Shown here: positions 46,008 to 53,757 of the stretch, piece by piece
Layout of the letters: every line of letters begins with the position of its first letter
How positions within the stretch are numbered: position 1 is the stretch's first letter
Source: Evansella sp. AB-P1
Lineage (GTDB): Bacteria > Bacillota > Bacilli > Bacillales > Salisediminibacteriaceae
Length of the DNA stretch: 64,000 nucleotides
NCBI RefSeq assembly: GCF_029688925.1
Contig: NZ_JARUKY010000012.1
Location: forward strand, 62,001-126,000
Direction of reading: 5' to 3'
The notes under the pieces: generated by a model
What the model was told of the DNA's origin: nothing
The model's database searches: none
What the model saw: the letters and a program-made list of their open reading frames with translations, nothing else
Program-made: the position numbers and the translations under genes

Positions 46008-46898
46008 ATGGCTTTTCTTAGTTTACTTGTAGCTCATTTTATTGGAGACTTTTATTTTCAAACGGATAAAATGGTAAAAAATAAAAAGAAATATTTTAAG
46101 GTTCATTTATTTCATCAGTTCTTAATAGTATTCACTACACTTTTTATTTTATTTTTTTTTATTGAAGAGAATGATTTTGGACTGTATGTTATTTTACCAA
46201 CTATTCTTTTTACAGTTTTTCACGGCATCATTGATTGGGGGAAAATATTAGGGCAAGAAAAGCTTGAAGAAAAGTATGGGAAAGCTAGTTCTTGGGAAGG
46301 TTCGTTGTTTATTATAGATCAGATTTTACATATTGTGTCTATTGTTATCATCGCCATCATCGTTTTTGATTTTAATTTTCAACTTGTTATAAATAATGTA
46401 CTTATCTCCCTTCATTTAGCAGAAGGAACAGGTCAAAGCTTCTCAACAGAAGAAAAAGTATTATTTCTATTTATAATGTTAATCATATCTACAACAGTTA
46501 CTGGTCATCTCATTCGTATTATGCTTGGCTCCTTCACGAATTATTTAGCTTTATTTGAAGGGAAATATAGGATGGAAAATAAGCAGGGTGGAAGAGGATT
46601 TACGAATAAGGATCTTGATCAAACTACAAGCTTATCTGAAGAGTATACATATATGGTTGTAAAACAACAAGATTTATCTAGAGGGAAAATTATTGGGTAT
46701 TTAGAAAGATTATTGGTTATCATCCTTGTGGTTGCAGATTCTATTTCATCCATAGCATTTATTATTGCTGCTAAATCATTAACACGTTTTAAACAGCTTG
46801 ATGATAGAGACTGGGCGGAATATTTCCTTTTAGGGACTCTTTCTTCCATATTATTAGCCATTTTTTATGGCTTTATTATAAAATTATTAGTTTTTTAG
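46008..46898 (+). CDS. DUF3307 family membrane protein
   Basis: 296 residues with about seven membrane helices. The N-terminus FLSLLVAHFIGDFYFQTDKMVKNK is the DUF3307 signature. A cytoplasmic loop of about 50 charged residues (185-235) separates the last two helices. It starts on the base after the SatD stop, with AGGAATAG as binding site, so the two are coupled. Function unknown. Confidence 0.8.
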   Translation: MAFLSLLVAHFIGDFYFQTDKMVKNKKKYFKVHLFHQFLIVFTTLFILFFFIEENDFGLYVILPTILFTVFHGIIDWGKILGQEKLEEKYGKASSWEGSLFIIDQILHIVSIVIIAIIVFDFNFQLVINNVLISLHLAEGTGQSFSTEEKVLFLFIMLIISTTVTGHLIRIMLGSFTNYLALFEGKYRMENKQGGRGFTNKDLDQTTSLSEEYTYMVVKQQDLSRGKIIGYLERLLVIILVVADSISSIAFIIAAKSLTRFKQLDDRDWAEYFLLGTLSSILLAIFYGFIIKLLVF

Positions 46899-47038
46899 TT
46901 TAAAAGTTGAATGTACAAGCTAATTTAAAATGTATGTAAAAGCATTCCCTATTTCTCAAATGGAAGCATAGATATCTTATTTATGAGCATCATATCTATA
47001 GAATGTTTTCAACTAATTAAGTATGGGGGATGTTGCGG

Positions 47039-47449
47039 ATGACAGAAGAAAATGGACAATTATTACTACCAGAAGTGAGTCAATCCGTGCAACAAGCACA
47101 ACAAGCAGTTGCACAGGCTCAAGGTAGTGGAAGCTATGAGGAAATGCAGGAAGCGCTACAATCAGTAGAAGAAGCACAATTACAGATGCAAAGTTTTCAG
47201 CCTTCTACACCACAAGAGCAGGATCAATATAATCAACTACAGCAAGCAGTTAAAGAGGCTTTTCAACAATTGCAAACGGAGCAACAACAGCTCTTTCAAG
47301 CACAACAGCAGGTAGAGAAGGAAAGCCACGAATTACAGCAGGCACAACAGCAAGTAAAGCAGGAACAACAGGATGTAATGGAGGCGCAGCAACAGTTTCA
47401 ACAAGCACAAGATGCAGCAATGTCATATAAAAACAATCACCAGCAATAA
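47039..47449 (+). CDS. Gln-rich coiled-coil protein
   Basis: 136 residues, more than one quarter Gln, with long heptad-like helices (QVEKESHELQQAQQQVKQE). No signal or membrane helix. The start ATG 47039 is preceded by GGGGGA. The composition resembles small spore or coat-associated proteins of Bacillaceae, but I cannot assign a family. Own terminator downstream. Confidence 0.7.
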   Translation: MTEENGQLLLPEVSQSVQQAQQAVAQAQGSGSYEEMQEALQSVEEAQLQMQSFQPSTPQEQDQYNQLQQAVKEAFQQLQTEQQQLFQAQQQVEKESHELQQAQQQVKQEQQDVMEAQQQFQQAQDAAMSYKNNHQQ

Positions 47450-47468
47450 TGTAAAGTAAGTTATTATA

Positions 47469-47507
47469 GAGCTAACACTTATTTCCAAGTGTTAGCTCTT
47501 TGTTTTT
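47469..47507 (+). terminator. Intrinsic terminator after Gln-rich gene
   Basis: GAGCTAACACTT and AAGTGTTAGCTC pair perfectly around ATTTCC, followed by a T-run. Confidence 0.9.
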
Positions 47508-47580
47508 CGTAGAACTCAGAACCTTACCTGTAGGAGAAATAGATGTGCTTCTTATTTTCTTGTTGTTAATTTAAAAATGT

Positions 47581-47608
47581 TGTAACAATTTTCGTATTCA
47601 TTCGTCTA
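47581..47608 (+). promoter_or_regulatory. ECF-type promoter of the truncated sigma gene
   Basis: TGTAAC (47581-47586), 16-base spacer, CGTCTA (47603-47608). It matches the TGAAAC/CGTC class and shares its layout with the promoter at 48045-48072. Confidence 0.6.
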
Positions 47609-47633
47609 TACCGTTGTGGGAAGGGGGAAAGGT

Positions 47634-47684
47634 ATGGATAGTGAACTTTTAGAAGAGATCTATGATAACTATTTTCGATTGTAG
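47634..47684 (+). pseudogene. Truncated ECF sigma factor start
   Basis: ATG behind GGGGGAAAGG opens MDSELLEEIYDNYFRL and stops after 16 codons. This looks like the first helix of an ECF sigma factor (compare LEQIYSLYMQDVYRY of the gene at 48093). Dispersed-repeat sequence begins exactly at the stop codon. Probably a paralogue destroyed by deletion or repeat insertion. Confidence 0.5.
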
Positions 47685-47858
47685 AGGAAGACGGCGACTC
47701 TAGCGGGAATAACACGAGCTGAAAATCCATTTTTGACGGCTTGTAGCCGTAAAAAATTAGTTGAAGCCGTGTCCGCAGAAAGCGTCGGTCTGTAGCGGAA
47801 AACGAATTAAATTTAAACTATTTGTATAAAATGAAATAGTGAATTATGAAATTGACTC
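47683..47858 (+). repeat. Dispersed Bacillaceae-type repeat
   Basis: Contains GACGGCGACTCTAGCGGG, GTGTCCGCAGAAAGCGTCGG and TCTGTAGCGGAAAACGAATT, a pattern found scattered in Bacillaceae genomes. Bases 47785-47826 recur near 22941-22984, and the 29 bases at 47830-47858 recur exactly at 51748-51776. No protein-coding sign. Confidence 0.7.
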
Positions 47859-47897
47859 ATAAAAGATAAAATTTCAACTTCACGTTTTGAAAATGGA

Positions 47898-47933
47898 TAA
47901 AAGGAGAGCCGCAGTAGCGGTTCTTCTTTTTGT
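47898..47933 (+). terminator. Terminator-like hairpin
   Basis: AGAGCCGC pairs with GCGGTTCT around AGTA, followed by TCTTTTT. It has no intact gene in front, consistent with the tail of a lost one. Confidence 0.6.
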
Positions 47934-48044
47934 ATTGATAAAGGATTTACTCAACTGTATTTATAACATCATTTCAGTGAAAGAAACTCCAATTTTATGA
48001 TAATGTACTAAAAAGGTAGAACAACCATCAAAAAATATTTTGTG

Positions 48045-48072
48045 TGTAACTTTTTGTTTATTCAATCGTGGA
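48045..48072 (+). promoter_or_regulatory. ECF-type promoter of sigma/anti-sigma operon
   Basis: TGTAAC (48045-48050), 16-base spacer (TTTTTGTTTATTCAAT), CGTGGA (48067-48072), 21 bases before the start codon. Probably autoregulated by the ECF factor. Confidence 0.6.
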
Positions 48073-48092
48073 TAAAGTGAAAGGAGGCGTCG

Positions 48093-48599
48093 ATGAAGAA
48101 GTCTTTAAGTTTAGAGCAAATATATTCCCTTTATATGCAGGATGTATACCGGTATATTTTTTCCCTTTGTAAAAATAAAGCATTATCTGAAGATATCGTT
48201 CAAGAAACCTTCTATCGCGCCTATTTTTACGTAGAGGAGTTTGATCAGGAGAAGGTGAAGCCGTGGTTATTCAAAGTTGCTTACCATACATTTATAGATT
48301 TTATTAGGAAAGAGAAACGTATTACATATTTTGATGACTTAACTCCATTAGATTCAAAAATTGAAAAGCAAGTAAATAGCGCTGAGCACGATTACATGGT
48401 TAAAAATCGTATTGAAACATGGTTCAACATGATGGAGGAGTTACCAGTTTCAAAGAAAAAGGTTCTAATTCTTAGAGATTACTATAACTTTTCGTATCAA
48501 GAGATCGCTGATATTTTAGATATGTCTTTATCAAAGGTAAAGATAACGCTTTTTCGTGGACGTAAAGAGCTACATATAAAGCTTGGAGATTTAGAGTGA
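48093..48599 (+). CDS. ECF-type RNA polymerase sigma factor
   Basis: 168 residues. Region 2 (LSLEQIYSLYMQDVYRYIFSLCKNKALSEDIVQETFYRAY) and region 4 (LPVSKKKVLILRDYYNFSYQEIADILDMSLSKVKITLFRGRKEL) are complete, with no region 3. Acts with the zinc-finger anti-sigma protein encoded 17 bases downstream. AAAGGAGG before the ATG. Related to the SigW/SigX/SigM-type envelope-stress factors, exact group uncertain. Confidence 0.92.
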   Translation: MKKSLSLEQIYSLYMQDVYRYIFSLCKNKALSEDIVQETFYRAYFYVEEFDQEKVKPWLFKVAYHTFIDFIRKEKRITYFDDLTPLDSKIEKQVNSAEHDYMVKNRIETWFNMMEELPVSKKKVLILRDYYNFSYQEIADILDMSLSKVKITLFRGRKELHIKLGDLE

Positions 48600-48616
48600 A
48601 GGGTGGTTGAGTTAGT

Positions 48617-49840
48617 GTGAAATGTAATGATGTTAAAGCAAAATGGCATGCTTATATTAATGGAGAATGTACGTATGATGAAGAAAAAGCAATCGAAAGT
48701 CATATTCAACAATGTTCCGATTGTGAAAAATTATTAAATAAAGATTTAGAGGACCAAGAAGAAGAATGGTTAGGGAAAAGGAATAAATTAGATAACAAGA
48801 AAGAAAAGACCATAAACGATCTTCCTCAACTAAAACAAAGGGAGCTTATTCGAAAAGCAAAATGGAAAAATAGATACTCAAATGTAGTTACGTTCGTTAG
48901 TTTATTTATCATTATTTCCGTTATTAGTGGAATTTTTACAGCTGGATTTTATGCAATAGGAGGAGATAGGAGTATTAGTCAAACAGCAACACAAGTTGTA
49001 CGTACAACAACTCAAATGACAATGCCGAATATATACATTGGAAGTGGAGGATTGAACACTAATTTCTACTTCAATTTAGACATAAATTACACTATTCATC
49101 AGCAAGTGGGTAGGGAACGACAAGCTATTGGTGAACTTAATGGTAAAATGATCCTGCATCGACTAAATGTCAATCGAGAATGGTCAGATGGACAGTTTGA
49201 TGTAAAGCTTCATTTTTTGCACCCGGAATATGTTGAAAATGAATCGGATAGTGAAAAGGAGTTTTTTAATAATTGGCTAAATAAAACGTGGGAAGCATTA
49301 GATTATCTTCCAGAAGGGACGGTTTCTGAAGTAGCCATAACCTTTGATCAGTTATATGAGTTAGATGAAGTATATGATATTTTGGATGGATTTGATTTGG
49401 ATATTCCTTGGTACGCTATTCACACTGGAACGGAGCATGATGGAAATGATCGAGGATCACCATATTTGAATGCAACTGGAGGAATTTGGGGATTAAACGA
49501 AAACTCCATTTTTGACTTTTCTCCCACTGGAGGTTCCGTTCCCTCAAGAGGTGGTGGAGACGTTCGTGCAGAGGCATTTAAAACAGGATTACAATTTTTG
49601 GCTGATAATGAAAGAGTGGTAAGACAATATAAACGCCACATGAGTCGAGACGTATCCATACAGGAGAGAGTAGACTATGTTAAAGAACATGGCGTTAAAA
49701 CGTATGGTGTAGTTATTACTGGACCAACGAAAGAGATACTTCGATTACAAGAAAGTCATCAAATTATTTATGCAACGTTAGGAGAAGTAGACTTTTGGAA
49801 TTGGAATGGTTCACCTGCTAGTGGCACGATTTATAATTAA
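48617..49840 (+). CDS. Anti-sigma factor with zinc-finger (ZAS) domain
   Basis: 407 residues. The cytoplasmic N-terminus has the ZAS motif HIQQCSDC (His-x3-Cys-x2-Cys, about 30-37). One membrane helix follows (about 93-117). The large extracytoplasmic part has the Sigma_reg_N/Sigma_reg_C type layout (NLDINYTIHQQVGRER...YGVVITGPTKEILRLQE). It should hold the ECF factor at the membrane. GTG start behind AAGGGTGG. Its domain layout is that of a regulator, not an enzyme. Confidence 0.85.
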   Translation: MKCNDVKAKWHAYINGECTYDEEKAIESHIQQCSDCEKLLNKDLEDQEEEWLGKRNKLDNKKEKTINDLPQLKQRELIRKAKWKNRYSNVVTFVSLFIIISVISGIFTAGFYAIGGDRSISQTATQVVRTTTQMTMPNIYIGSGGLNTNFYFNLDINYTIHQQVGRERQAIGELNGKMILHRLNVNREWSDGQFDVKLHFLHPEYVENESDSEKEFFNNWLNKTWEALDYLPEGTVSEVAITFDQLYELDEVYDILDGFDLDIPWYAIHTGTEHDGNDRGSPYLNATGGIWGLNENSIFDFSPTGGSVPSRGGGDVRAEAFKTGLQFLADNERVVRQYKRHMSRDVSIQERVDYVKEHGVKTYGVVITGPTKEILRLQESHQIIYATLGEVDFWNWNGSPASGTIYN

Positions 49841-49869
49841 ATAAACTTAAAGTTTTCATTTCTATTATA

Positions 49870-49906
49870 AAGGTCGTTGTAGTATTCTCCCAACGGCCTT
49901 TTTAAT
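49870..49906 (+). terminator. Intrinsic terminator after anti-sigma gene
   Basis: AAGGTCGTTG pairs with CAACGGCCTT (one G-U) around a ten-base loop, followed by TTTTT. Confidence 0.85.
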
Positions 49907-50086
49907 TTTAATAACAGAATTTTGAATATTGAAACTTTTTCTTGTGGAAAAATATGCTAAAATGTTAATAGTTTCCTATGTAGTTTTTCTTTCCATCAGT
50001 TCTAACATTTATATTTGTTTGAGTGGTTTTATAGACGACGGTTGCATTTTATAAAAGCTTTTTGCTAAGGGAAGGTTGACGTCAAA

Positions 50087-50812
50087 TTGATAACGGATCA
50101 TTTTACAAACAGTAATGGTGTTTCTATTCATTATGTTAAGTCTTATCATAATAACAACGGCCTTACCCCAGTTGTTTATGTTCCAGGTGCTTTAGGATTT
50201 GCTGAACAATTTAAAAATGAAATGAAAATGCTATCTCCACGAACTGTCATATCTATTAGTCTAAGAGGTAGAGGAAAAAGTGCTGCTCCTCCATCTAATT
50301 ATTCTTTCCAGGACCATGTTAATGATATTAAAACAGTAGTATCGGATAGTACGATTAACAGCTTTTGTTTATTGGCATATTCTATGGGAGTTCCTTTTGC
50401 TATTAAGTATGCTTCCATGTATCCAAATCGAGTAAAAGGGTTAATTTTATGCGATTATCAAGCTAAGTTTCCTCGTATACCTGAATCATGGGTAGAGAGT
50501 GTTTTAAAAAAAGGATACGTAAGTGTTGATAGAGCACATGTAGTCAAGTGCATCCAGAAGGATTCTCAAGAAATATCACTTAAGGAAGATTTAAAAAATA
50601 TTAGGTGCCCTGTGCTTATTATAAAAGGAGGACAAGAAGACTCCCTTTTGAATCAAGAAGCAACTAATTTATATATTAGAAATCTGCGAAGTGTTGAAGT
50701 AATAGAATTTCCAAATTCAGGTCATGAACTGTGGGAGCCAGATTATACTAAATTCATAGAGACAATTAAACAATTTTTATGTATGTTAGATGTTACTTAC
50801 AAGAATAGTTAA
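50087..50812 (+). CDS. Alpha/beta hydrolase
   Basis: 241 residues. Fold landmarks are VVYVPGALGFAEQFKNE (oxyanion region), SLRGRGKSAAP, the nucleophile elbow LAYSMGVPFA (Ser), a late Asp and His in SGHELWEP. The elbow is A-Y-S-M-G rather than G-x-S-x-G, which is a common variant. TTG start behind AAGGGAAGG. Substrate unknown. Confidence 0.85.
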   Translation: MITDHFTNSNGVSIHYVKSYHNNNGLTPVVYVPGALGFAEQFKNEMKMLSPRTVISISLRGRGKSAAPPSNYSFQDHVNDIKTVVSDSTINSFCLLAYSMGVPFAIKYASMYPNRVKGLILCDYQAKFPRIPESWVESVLKKGYVSVDRAHVVKCIQKDSQEISLKEDLKNIRCPVLIIKGGQEDSLLNQEATNLYIRNLRSVEVIEFPNSGHELWEPDYTKFIETIKQFLCMLDVTYKNS

Positions 50813-50968
50813 TTCTTCAGCTGTTTCTTCTTCTAGGAAAATAGAAAACTTAGACAAGGTAGCTAAATTATATGATAGATTATCTGAATATGAAAAATTA
50901 TAATAAATACAAGTATTTGAAACCTTTAACTAGATTCGTTCGAATATTACTTAAAAGGGGGTAATGTT

Positions 50969-51154
50969 TTGGAAAATCAAGAATTGTTGTGTAAAGTTTG
51001 CGGTAGCAATGAATTTAGTAAAGGAAAGGTCGACGGTTATGGAAGTATTAAAGCTTTAGATTTTGCTGGAATTAGTTCGCCACTAATTTATACGTTTTGT
51101 AAAGAGTGTGGGGAAGTAATGTCCTTAAAGGTAGAAAAACCTGAGTCTTTTTAA
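50969..51154 (+). CDS. Small zinc-ribbon protein (61 aa)
   Basis: 61 residues with two Cys pairs, LLCKVCGS and TFCKECGEV, framing a 30-residue core, a classic zinc-ribbon. TTG start behind GGGGGT. Possibly a nucleic-acid or protein-binding small factor. No family recognised. Confidence 0.65.
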   Translation: MENQELLCKVCGSNEFSKGKVDGYGSIKALDFAGISSPLIYTFCKECGEVMSLKVEKPESF

Positions 51155-51283
51155 TGATAGATCTATTATAAGTAACATTCTTTTATTTGGAAAATGCTAG
51201 AATTGCTCCTTTGTACACCTTATTTGTTTCAAATTCATTGCTCCATAAAAGCTAAAAAAATTAGAAATTGAAGGGGATTAACG

Positions 51284-51709
51284 ATGAAAAAAATGTTTGC
51301 ACTTTTTACCTTAGTATTTTTATTAGTAGGCTGTAATTCTGAATTATCTTTTTCTAAAGAGAATGTTAAGAAGGTAAAAAAAGACGTTCAAGAATTTTTT
51401 GAGAGAGTGGAAGATGTTAATGGAACTTATCTATATTATGATAGTGAAGATACCATTTATTTACTACTAAATGGTAAAAATGTTGTGCAAGGAGAACAAG
51501 CGATTCACTTTGAGGATTTTCATACAGATGCAATCGGTGATACGTTACATCTGTATTTCAATGAAGGATATACCGATGACTATATAAATAAATCATTGAA
51601 TCATCAAATGCTATATAAAATTAGCAAGGTTAAGGACTACGAATATATTAAATTAATTAAGAATGGTATGGAAGATTCTTTTGCTATGGTGTCAGGTACA
51701 GGTAGATAA
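51284..51709 (+). CDS. Lipoprotein, unknown
   Basis: 141 residues. A short signal ends in the lipobox FLLVGC (Cys17). The mature domain is helix then beta-rich (FSKENVKKVKKDVQEFFERV...YLYYDSEDTIYLLLNGKN). GAAGGGG before the ATG. No family recognised. Confidence 0.7.
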   Translation: MKKMFALFTLVFLLVGCNSELSFSKENVKKVKKDVQEFFERVEDVNGTYLYYDSEDTIYLLLNGKNVVQGEQAIHFEDFHTDAIGDTLHLYFNEGYTDDYINKSLNHQMLYKISKVKDYEYIKLIKNGMEDSFAMVSGTGR

Positions 51710-51747
51710 TCTTATTTTAATCTTTTGTACAAATGTTCTTGTTTTAG

Positions 51748-51776
51748 AATGAAATAGTGAATTATGAAATTGACTC
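51748..51776. repeat. 29-base exact copy of the dispersed repeat tail
   Basis: Identical to 47830-47858 (AATGAAATAGTGAATTATGA...). Non-coding. Confidence 0.8.
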
Positions 51777-51842
51777 TAATGTTTAAAATTCCTTTTAAAG
51801 TGTAAAAGTTGGAATCATTGAGGAAAGGAGAACTTTTTATTT

Positions 51843-52058
51843 GTGTGGTATTCTGCTTTTATTATTCTAACTTTTTTAGCATGGATAATCTCAGGGATAG
51901 TATTTTTCAGATCTTGGAAACAGTTTAATACAATTAAAGTAGGAGAAGTAATTCATGATGATGTTAGCAAGAAAATAATTAAGTTTTTAAATGGAGGAAT
52001 TATTTCCTTTGGAATCGGTGTTGCATTTAGTGTTGTTGCAATACTGATAAAAGGCTAA
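51843..52058 (+). CDS. Small two-helix membrane protein (71 aa)
   Basis: 71 residues. Two membrane helices (about 5-24 and 48-69) with a charged loop. GAAAGGAG upstream with long spacing; the start may be the GTG at 51843 or the overlapping TTG. No family recognised. Confidence 0.5.
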   Translation: MWYSAFIILTFLAWIISGIVFFRSWKQFNTIKVGEVIHDDVSKKIIKFLNGGIISFGIGVAFSVVAILIKG

Positions 52059-52411
52059 TTGGTCCACGTAGTTGATGTTTGCATGCTATTAACTCAGGTA
52101 GAAGTATTTGGTAGCACCTGTTAAGAGGAGACAAATATTGGAAAAAGAAAACATCGTATTTTTTTCAAAAAAAGAATGGAAGAAATAGGATGTATTATGT
52201 TTATAATAGGGACAATTTCCTCTAATACATCCCTAACAGGAATTGGGTCATTATTTATATTTTCTTTTAATTTATTGAGTGGTATTTTTATTTTTTGTTT
52301 CGTTTATTTGGGTTTAGTGTGTAAAAGCACATTTAAGTTAAGTATTACTATCAATCCTTTTCTTCATGAATATGATACGGTATATCGATATGTTGAAGGT
52401 GGCGATCCAGT

Positions 52412-52984
52412 ATGTCGGATCATTTGGATCTTATTGGAAACTGGGTTGAGCATGTTGGGACAGTAATTGCTGCTATAGGAGAAACAAAACAATTAGTTGG
52501 CGACAATGACAATGATATTGGCTTAGGTCTTGGTGTTTTAGGAAATAGCATCCAAGGATTAGGAAATATAATACAAGCATCATCAGAAACTGTTAGTGTA
52601 GAAGTGGAATTTGGAAACTGGATTCAAGCTGCAGGAACCATTTCTAATGCCATTGCAGAATACCAGATGCTACAAGATTCAATAACAGATATTTTAGAAG
52701 CTGGAAAAATAGAAGTAGTTGGAGATATCTTTCAATCATTAGGTTCTCTTATTTCAGCTAATGGAAGATTGGAAGAACATCGTGGCTTAGTGGATGGTAA
52801 TATTGTTCAGTCTATTGGAGCAGCACTAGAGGGAATTGGTGTTGTTTATAGTACAATTTTAGGTGAAGAAAGACGTGGACAAACATTAGAGGTGATCGGT
52901 GGTTGGCTACAAGCAATTGGTACAGGATATCAATCCATAGGAATAACTAAACAATACCTCTTAGGAAACGGAAAAGATAACTAA
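52412..52984 (+). CDS. DUF6944-like repetitive protein
   Basis: 190 residues made of repeated Gly/Ile/Ala-rich helical units (GNWVEHVGTVIAAIGETKQL, GNWIQAAGTISNAIAEY, GGWLQAIGTGYQSIGITKQ). This is the pattern of the DUF6944 repetitive family. GAAGGTGG before the ATG. An overlapping frame from 52176 has only one possible membrane part and is not preferred. Function unknown. Confidence 0.65.
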   Translation: MSDHLDLIGNWVEHVGTVIAAIGETKQLVGDNDNDIGLGLGVLGNSIQGLGNIIQASSETVSVEVEFGNWIQAAGTISNAIAEYQMLQDSITDILEAGKIEVVGDIFQSLGSLISANGRLEEHRGLVDGNIVQSIGAALEGIGVVYSTILGEERRGQTLEVIGGWLQAIGTGYQSIGITKQYLLGNGKDN

Positions 52985-53130
52985 ATATTGATTTAACAAA
53001 GGTGATTAAGCCCTTTAGGAATTAGAAAAGAAATTGAAAGTCAACAACAATTTTTTAAATAGCAAATATTATCTATTGATTATTCATCATTAATGGTTTA
53101 TAATTCCAAATTAACTATAGCTGATTCTAT

Positions 53131-53353
53131 GATGAAGAGAGTAATTATGACGTTGTTTTTAAGCGAGTTAGGGATGGTGGAAGCCTAATAGACACCTCAT
53201 AATGAAGCGCACTTCTGAGAAACTGCCTGAAATTCTAAGTAGGGTTTAGTCGGGTAATTCCCGTTATCAATGTGTAAAAGTAGGTTCAAATTGAACAAAC
53301 AGAGTGGTACCGCGGGTAATCTCGTCTCTTATGAATAGAGGCGAGTTTTTTTA
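53131..53353 (+). promoter_or_regulatory. T-box leader (arginine type) of truncated argS
   Basis: Stem I starts at GATGAAGAGAGTA, with GGGATGGTGGAAGCC as the distal loop. The T-box sequence AGAGTGGTACCGCGGG is at 53301-53316. A terminator (CTCGTCTCT/AGAGGCGAG plus T-run) is at 53321-53352. The probable specifier codon is CGC (53208-53210), arginine, which fits the argS-like fragment behind it. The specifier position is an inference. Confidence 0.88.
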
Positions 53354-53380
53354 TTTCTTTTAAAAGAAAGGTGGATGGAA

Positions 53381-53488
53381 ATGGAACTTATTAAGACATA
53401 TGCAGAAGAAATTACATTGCAATTAGATGGTGCATTGGATGTGAACACAGTAAAGAAACTAATTGAAAAACCAAAATTTGAATGGTGA
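53381..53488 (+). pseudogene. argS: 5' fragment of arginyl-tRNA synthetase gene
   Basis: 35 codons (MELIKTYAEEITLQL...LIEKPKFEW) with AAAGGTGG before the ATG. The KLIEKPKFE segment matches the N-terminal region of Bacillus-type ArgS, where full-length proteins continue with a GDLAFPCF-like stretch. The frame ends in unrelated sequence, so over 90% of the enzyme is missing. A working argS must exist elsewhere. The lost part was replaced by mobile-element-like DNA. Confidence 0.7.
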
Positions 53489-53757
53489 TTACCGCCACTC
53501 GAATTTACCATCTACGCCATGTTTTTTACCACCGAATGACAAGGATTTTACCACGCTACGCCAATGTATTTACCAATGAATAAAAAAGCCCTACAGATTA
53601 ATGCTTCATTAATAGAAGAGGGCTATACAAACCATCAGCTTCTATGTGAAGTTAAGGGAGGTTCCCTTAACTTCACATAGAAGGAAGCAAGCGAAGCGCG
53701 GTAGGGGTTGCGAGAAAAATCTCAATTTTATGTGTCCATTTTCTTGACACAGTATCA
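53489..53757. mobile_element. Transposon-end-like junction with perfect 20-bp hairpin
   Basis: Several short repeats (TTTACCA/TTACC with CTACGCC) fill 53489-53580, as in IS21-type ends. CTTCTATGTGAAGTTAAGGG (53639-53658) and its complement (53664-53683) form a perfect 20-bp stem with a five-base loop. TGTGTCCATTTTCTTGACAC (53731-53750), an inverted-repeat-like terminus, ends seven bases before the stop of the next leftward gene. No transposase gene is present. Confidence 0.55.

Noticed and set aside
52176-52466. 96-aa frame before the DUF6944-like gene
   Set aside because: Overlaps the better-supported gene, has no clear ribosome binding site, and its C-terminal part is an out-of-frame reading of that gene.
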